Both the position numbers and the translations under genes were made by a program. The notes under the pieces are model-generated. The model was not told where the DNA came from, did not search any database, and saw only the letters and a program-made list of their open reading frames with translations. This document shows, piece after piece, positions 59,889-64,000 of a stretch of 64,000 bases of DNA. The stretch is from the NCBI GenBank assembly GCA_052145115.1, contig JBKQPG010000085.1, positions 6,187 through 70,186 on the forward strand. The letters are read 5' to 3'. Within the stretch, counting starts at the first letter, position 1. Each line of letters starts with the position of its first letter. Source of the stretch: CAIVVT01 sp052145115 (GTDB taxonomy: Bacteria > Acidobacteriota > Terriglobia > Bryobacterales > Bryobacteraceae).

Positions 59889-62199
59889 CGAGATCGGCTA
59901 CCGGACGCTGACGGTCCTGGCGTCTCCTCTGCTCCTACTGTATCTGGCCCTGCGGGTGGCGCGCGACCGGCGCTACGCGCGCGGCCTGGGGGAGCGGCTG
60001 GGCCGCTTGCCGCGCTCCTTCCGCGAGACGCCGCCGGGCGCAATCTGGTTGCATGCCGTCTCAGTGGGGGAAGTGCTGACCGCGGTGCCGCTGCTAAAGC
60101 GCCTGGCGGGGGCGATGCCGTGGGCGCCGGTGTACGTGTCGGTGACGACGCTGGCCGGGCGCGCGATGGCCGAACAAAAGCTGGCCGGGCTGGCGGCGGG
60201 CGTGTTCTATACGCCGCTCGATGTGAGCTTCGCGCTGCGGGGCGTGCTGCGCACGCTGCGGCCGTCGCTGGTGGTGGTGTTGGAGACCGAGATCTGGCCG
60301 AACTTGTATCGCGAATGCAAGCGCAGCGGCGCGCAACTGGTGGTGCTGAACGCGCGCATCTCCGACCACGCGATGCGCGCCTACAGGCGCTGGCGCTGGC
60401 TGTTCCAGGCGCCGCTCACGCGGCCGGACCGCATCCTGGCGCAGGACGAGCGGGCCGCGCGGCGCTACCGCGAGCTGGGCGCGCCGGGGGTGGAAGTTGC
60501 GGGCAACCTGAAGTACGATTTCGATCCGGACTCGACTGCGATGGCGCCGGAAGTGGCGGCCTGGCTGGAGCGGCTGAACGCCGGTCCGGTGTGGATCGCG
60601 GCGAGCACCATGCCGCCGGAGCGCGAGGGAGATCCGGACGAGGACGATCTGGCAGTCGAGACGTTCCTGCGCCTGAAGGACGATTTCCCGCGCCTGCTGC
60701 TGATCTGGGCGCCGCGCAGGCCGGAACGGTTCGACGCCGCGGCGGAGCGGCTGCGGAGGGCGGGCGTGGAGTTCGTGAGACGCTCGCGATGGCAGGCCGA
60801 GGGCAGGGATGGTCGAGGGCTGGCGTTGCCGGGCGTGCTGTTGGTGGATACGATCGGCGAGCTGGCGGCAATGTACCGCGCGGGCGACGCGGTGTTCCTG
60901 GGCGGGACGTTCCCGCATCGCGGCGGGCACAATCCGCTGGAACCGGCGGCTTTCGGAGTGCCGGTCGTGGCCGGGCCGCACATGGAGAATTTCGCCGAAA
61001 TCGCGGCCGAATTCGATCGGGAGGCGGCCTGGATCCGCGTGGCAAGGCCGGAACAACTGGCTGCGGCCGTGGGCGAGTTGCTGCGCGACGCCGGCCGGCG
61101 CGAGGCGATCGGAGAACGCGCGCGGGCGCTGGCGGTGGCGCGGCGCGGGGCCACCGAGCGCGCGGTAGAAACGCTGTGGGAGTGCTACGAAGAGGCGCTG
61201 AGCCGGCCGCTGCCGGTGCTATGGAAGCGGCTGCTGCTGGGGCCGCTGACGCTGGTTTGGCGGGCGGGATTGAGCGTCGACCGGGGATTCAAGTCGGCGC
61301 GCGCGCGGACGCCGGCCTGCCCGGTGGTAAGCGTGGGCAACTTGAGCCTGGGCGGCACGGGCAAGACGCCGTTCGCGGTGTGGCTCTGCGCGCGGCTCGG
61401 CGAGCGTGGATTCCGGCCGGGCGTGCTGCTGCGGGGTTACCGGCGCAGCGGCGGGCCGGCGATCCTGACGGCCGCGGCAGGCGCCGCAGTGGCGGTCGAA
61501 GAGGCGGGCGAGGAGGCGCTCATTCATCTCCGGGCCGGGCATGCCGCGGTGGGCGTGGGCGCGGATCGCGCGCGGGTGCTGGCCGAGTTGTGCGCGGGCC
61601 AGGGCGTCGATTGCGCGGTGCTGGACGACGGTTTCCAACACTGGGGCCTGGGGCGCGATTGCGACATCGTGCTGATCGATGCGCTGGACCCGCTGAGCGG
61701 CGGCGTGCTGCCGCTGGGGCGTTTGCGCGAGCCGCTTTCTGCGTTGCGGCGGGCCGATGCCGTGGTGCAGACGCGAACCGTCGAGGGCCGCAGCTACGCC
61801 GGTCTGGTGCGCGAGATCCGGCGCTGGAACGCGAGCGTGCCGGTGTTCTTCGCGCGCACCGTGGCCGGGGCATTGGCGCCTACGCCGGCGGGCGCGGGGG
61901 CCTTTTGCGGGCTGGGCAATCCGGCCGCGTTCCGGGCGACGCTGGAGCAGGCCGGCGTCGAGCCCGCGTTCTTCGAAGCGTTTCGCGATCATCATCGCTA
62001 CAGCCGGCGTGAGGTGGAGGAGTTGCTCGCGCGCGCTCCGGCGCTTGTCACGACGGAGAAGGACTGGCTGAACCTGCCGGCGGAGTTTCAGAGCGACGCC
62101 CGCATCCGCGTGCTGCGGATTGGCATGGAAGTCGATGATGCGGACGGCCTGCTCAACTTGGTAGCAGAACGCCTTCAAGCTGCAGCAACGCCCGCTTGA
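59869..62199 (+). CDS. Natural fusion of Kdo transferase (WaaA) and tetraacyldisaccharide 4'-kinase (LpxK)
   Basis: 776 residues in one open frame. Residues 1 to about 440 are WaaA/KdtA: an N-terminal membrane anchor (YRTLTVLASPLLLLYLALRV), IWLHAVSVGEV, VYVSVTTLAGRAMAEQK, VVVLETEIWPNL, IAASTMPPEREGD and FLGGTFPHRGGHNPLEPAAFGVPVVAGPHMENF. Residues from about 445 are LpxK: LVWRAGLSVDRGFKSARA, P-loop VSVGNLSLGGTGKTPFAVWL near 485-504, LLRGYRR and DDGFQHWGLGRDCDIVLID with the catalytic Asp. It would phosphorylate lipid A precursor and add Kdo from one chain at the inner membrane. ATG 59869 chosen. Convergent ogt overlaps its last 47 bp. Confidence 0.9.
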   Translation: MGKRALIEIGYRTLTVLASPLLLLYLALRVARDRRYARGLGERLGRLPRSFRETPPGAIWLHAVSVGEVLTAVPLLKRLAGAMPWAPVYVSVTTLAGRAMAEQKLAGLAAGVFYTPLDVSFALRGVLRTLRPSLVVVLETEIWPNLYRECKRSGAQLVVLNARISDHAMRAYRRWRWLFQAPLTRPDRILAQDERAARRYRELGAPGVEVAGNLKYDFDPDSTAMAPEVAAWLERLNAGPVWIAASTMPPEREGDPDEDDLAVETFLRLKDDFPRLLLIWAPRRPERFDAAAERLRRAGVEFVRRSRWQAEGRDGRGLALPGVLLVDTIGELAAMYRAGDAVFLGGTFPHRGGHNPLEPAAFGVPVVAGPHMENFAEIAAEFDREAAWIRVARPEQLAAAVGELLRDAGRREAIGERARALAVARRGATERAVETLWECYEEALSRPLPVLWKRLLLGPLTLVWRAGLSVDRGFKSARARTPACPVVSVGNLSLGGTGKTPFAVWLCARLGERGFRPGVLLRGYRRSGGPAILTAAAGAAVAVEEAGEEALIHLRAGHAAVGVGADRARVLAELCAGQGVDCAVLDDGFQHWGLGRDCDIVLIDALDPLSGGVLPLGRLREPLSALRRADAVVQTRTVEGRSYAGLVREIRRWNASVPVFFARTVAGALAPTPAGAGAFCGLGNPAAFRATLEQAGVEPAFFEAFRDHHRYSRREVEELLARAPALVTTEKDWLNLPAEFQSDARIRVLRIGMEVDDADGLLNLVAERLQAAATPA

Positions 62200-62650
62200 C
62201 CTCCAAGCCGCCGCCGTAGCCGGTGAGGCTGCCGTTCGCGCCGATCACACGATGGCAGGGCACGAAGATGGGCAGGGGGTTGCGGCCGTTGGCCGCGCCT
62301 ACGGCGCGCATCGCGCCGGGCGAACCCAGCGCGCGGGCGAGATCGAGGTAGGTGCGGGTGTGGCCGTAGGGGATCTGCTCGAGGGCGTGCCAGACGCGGA
62401 GCTGGAACGGCGTTCCTGATGGGCGCAGCGGCACGGTGAAGACCTCGCGTTGCCCGGCGAAGTACTCCCTCAACTGCCTGACCGCATCGCCCAGTACCGG
62501 GCTCGCGGGGTCCCGCCGCCACTCGCCGGGCCAGTCACCCGGCGGCACATTCAGGGAGGAAGCGAACGACGCCCGCACCAGCGCCCCGTCCTCGGCGGCG
62601 AGGAATAGCGTGATGCCGAATGGGAAACTCCCGGCAGTCCAGACAGCCAC
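62153..62650 (-). CDS. ogt: Methylated-DNA-protein cysteine methyltransferase
   Basis: Direct reversal of O6-alkylguanine by transfer to its own cysteine. 165 residues, no Ada N-terminal domain. FQLRVWHALEQIPYGHTRTYLDLARALGSPGAMRAVGAANGRNPLPIFVPCHRVIGANGSLTGYGGGLEVKRALLQLE contains the PCHR active site. Start GTG 62650. Shares 47 bp tail-to-tail with waaA-lpxK. Confidence 0.95.
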   Translation of the reverse strand: MAVWTAGSFPFGITLFLAAEDGALVRASFASSLNVPPGDWPGEWRRDPASPVLGDAVRQLREYFAGQREVFTVPLRPSGTPFQLRVWHALEQIPYGHTRTYLDLARALGSPGAMRAVGAANGRNPLPIFVPCHRVIGANGSLTGYGGGLEVKRALLQLEGVLLPS

Positions 62651-62904
62651 GCTACACGCCCTTTCGTCTCAGGATACCGCTTCGTCCGAACCGTCAATCC
62701 TGGTTCGAAGGCGGTCGTCCTTGAACCAGCAGCACGGAACGCGGCCGAGGAGCGTGCGGCCAGTTCGATACTACGCCCGGGCGTCCAGCGAAATCGGGGC
62801 AGGAACCGAAGGGAAGCCCGGAAGACGTTGGAACGGAAGGGGCGAAATTGGGGAGGCCATGGTGACCGGCCGCCGACGCCAACGCCACGGACGCGGCTGA
62901 GGGC

Positions 62905-63098
62905 TAGCCCGGATATTTCACCAACCATCGGCTGCGGCGCGCGATAGGGCCGCATCTACTGTGTTGCGCTAGGCCCAGAGGGCGCCCCCCGTCCTCGACG
63001 TAGGTGCCAAGTACGCCTGCGGGCGGCTCCCGTCACGCGCCTTGTATCTGCAACCCTCTCATCGCGCCTCGCTACGATCGTGGTGAAACATCCGGGCT
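62905..63098. repeat. MITE-like palindromic element, copy 2
   Basis: 194 bp, bounded by TAGCCCGGATATTTCACCA and TGGTGAAACATCCGGGCT. The reverse complement of copy 1 at 16181-16387, with internal indels. No ORF. Confidence 0.75.
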
Positions 63099-63880
63099 GG
63101 GGCGCCTTCGCTTCAGGGGATTCGAGGAGCGCGGGCGCGAGGGAATGACGGGCAGGAGAAAGGCGGCCCGGAGGACACGCGGCCCGGAGCAGGAGGAGCG
63201 TTCGCGGAAAACAGGAGGATCAAAGCCAAATGCGACACTAGTGTCGAAAAGTGTCGGATTGTCTTACGTGACGTATGACGAATCACGAAGCCAGGTAGGG
63301 GCGGGCTGGCATGTAGGCTCGGATCAGTAATAGTATTTTAAACAATGTGATAGGGAGAAGACAGGCGTTTCAGCTAGGGCCTGGGCTGGGGCGGATGTTG
63401 GGGGCAATGTATGACAATTCGACAGGGTGTGATGTCGTGTCGAAATGTCGGATTGGGGCGCTTGCAGCTATCAGCTGTCAGCGCTCAGCAGTCAGCTATC
63501 GGAGGTTGTCCCTGCCGCGGCTCCCAGCGGGCGCGATGGCTTCGTGACCCTCGGAGTTCCGCCAAGGACGAAACGGTACGCTTAGGGAACGGGACGTCCC
63601 GGGAACGTGACGTCCGCTTTCGAGATGCGACTGCCGCGGCGTTGCACGTACGCCGGCCGGTCGTTCGGCGAGAGAGAGTAGTCGGGGATGTCCGGGGAGC
63701 GTTTTCAGCGGGTTTGGCGGAAGTGGGGCTTTGAGAGAGAGAATCAGGTGCAGGCGTTCGCGGGTTGAAAGGCCGGTGCCGGCGGAGGAGAATCGGAATC
63801 AGGCGGAGAAAGGAGAAACGCGCGAAAGTGGCAGAGCCGACTGGTGCTTTGGCTGAAATCGCCAACCGCTCGTGTCAGGC
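63099..63880. other. 782-bp gene-poor region before the IS element
   Basis: No coding frame that I can support. An open frame from ATG 63145 to 63330 has unusual Arg/Lys-rich composition and looks like a degraded gene end. Short repeats are present: GTGTCGAAAAGTGTCGGA at 63241 resembles GTGTCGAAATGTCGGA at 63437, and CAGCTATCAGCTGTCAGC at 63467 is part of a degenerate octamer run. Confidence 0.4.
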
Positions 63881-64000
63881 TGTAATGCACCCCATTTCTG
63901 AGACACGATAGCCGTCGCGAAGGTGACACTCAGCGGTCAAAATAGGAGGACCGATGAGTGAGCGATACAAGCGATACAGCGTGGAGTTCAAGCGAGAGGC
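63881..64000 (+). mobile_element. Left end of an IS3-like insertion sequence, running off the window
   Basis: Starts near TGTAATGCACCCCATTTCTG, the kind of terminus seen in IS3-type elements, then 54 bp to the ribosome site AGGAGG and the ATG of the first transposase ORF. The right end is outside the window. Confidence 0.6.
63954..64000 (+). CDS. IS3-family transposase OrfA, 5' fragment
   Basis: Only 15 codons are visible (MSERYKRYSVEFKRE, then the edge), matching the usual start of an HTH-containing OrfA (KRYSxEFKREAV). AGGAGG a few bases upstream supports the start. Confidence 0.65.
   Translation, partial: MSERYKRYSVEFKRE

Noticed and set aside
63145..63330. Gene with Arg/Lys-rich N-terminus
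   Set aside because: Start lacks a ribosome site, composition drifts along the frame and nothing is recognisable; more likely a degraded fragment beside the IS end.
1..64000. tRNA, rRNA, tmRNA or RNase P RNA
   Set aside because: No T-loop/anticodon pattern or conserved rRNA, tmRNA or RNase P core was found by reading both strands.

Overview
The window looks like a chromosomal segment of an acidobacterium, most likely of the Solibacter/Bryobacter type. This is inferred from the high GC content, a TonB-dependent-receptor-like protein with an N-terminal carboxypeptidase-regulatory domain, FG-GAP, YD-repeat and PD40/TPR secreted proteins, many small secreted proteins of unknown function, and lipid A genes that mark a diderm. 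No rRNA, tRNA or CRISPR array was seen.

Left part (1-30 kb). Housekeeping metabolism comes first: kbl (cut by the edge), eno and gpmA, with two small low-GC membrane genes between eno and gpmA, one of them broken by an in-frame amber codon. Next come the receptor-like protein, a methyltransferase, tatA and an FHA-nucleotidyl cyclase. An ECF sigma/anti-sigma pair is followed by three tandem DUF4252 paralogues with a DUF5700-like peptidase gene lodged among them. A fused 2-oxoacid dehydrogenase E1 is followed by cysD-cysN-cysH, where CysN carries a decayed APS-kinase tail. An alginate-export-like porin, a GH63-like glycosidase, a perR-katG peroxide-stress pair with a PerR-type operator, mddA and a PilZ gene close this part.

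Accessory island (about 30.1-35.4 kb). It holds a DUF433/DUF5615 toxin-antitoxin pair, a 560-bp duplication carrying a truncated second toxin, a REP-associated tyrosine transposase between the two copies, three colinear 206-bp AT-rich repeats, and a lower-GC OLD-family ATPase-Toprim nuclease.

Right part (35.4-64 kb). argF-argG-argH-argR is a minus-strand arginine cluster with ARG boxes at argF; argJ lies about 8 kb away. Then come an MGDG-synthase-like glycosyltransferase, a PAP2 phosphatase and aroC-def-fmt. Downstream of fmt, pieces of the fmt 3' end recur twice, bracketing an orphan VapB-like antitoxin and a patatin phospholipase. A YD-repeat protein, a frameshifted vapC relic, a DUF262-HNH protein (possible defence gene), an FG-GAP protein, a FucP-type transporter and a PD40-TPR protein with a CXXCH motif follow. 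The last block is envelope-centred: an OlsF-like two-domain acyltransferase, a secreted cyclophilin and a single-ORF WaaA-LpxK fusion, then ogt. The final 1.3 kb is essentially non-coding, with the second copy of a ~200-bp palindromic element and the left end of an IS3-like insertion sequence running off the edge.
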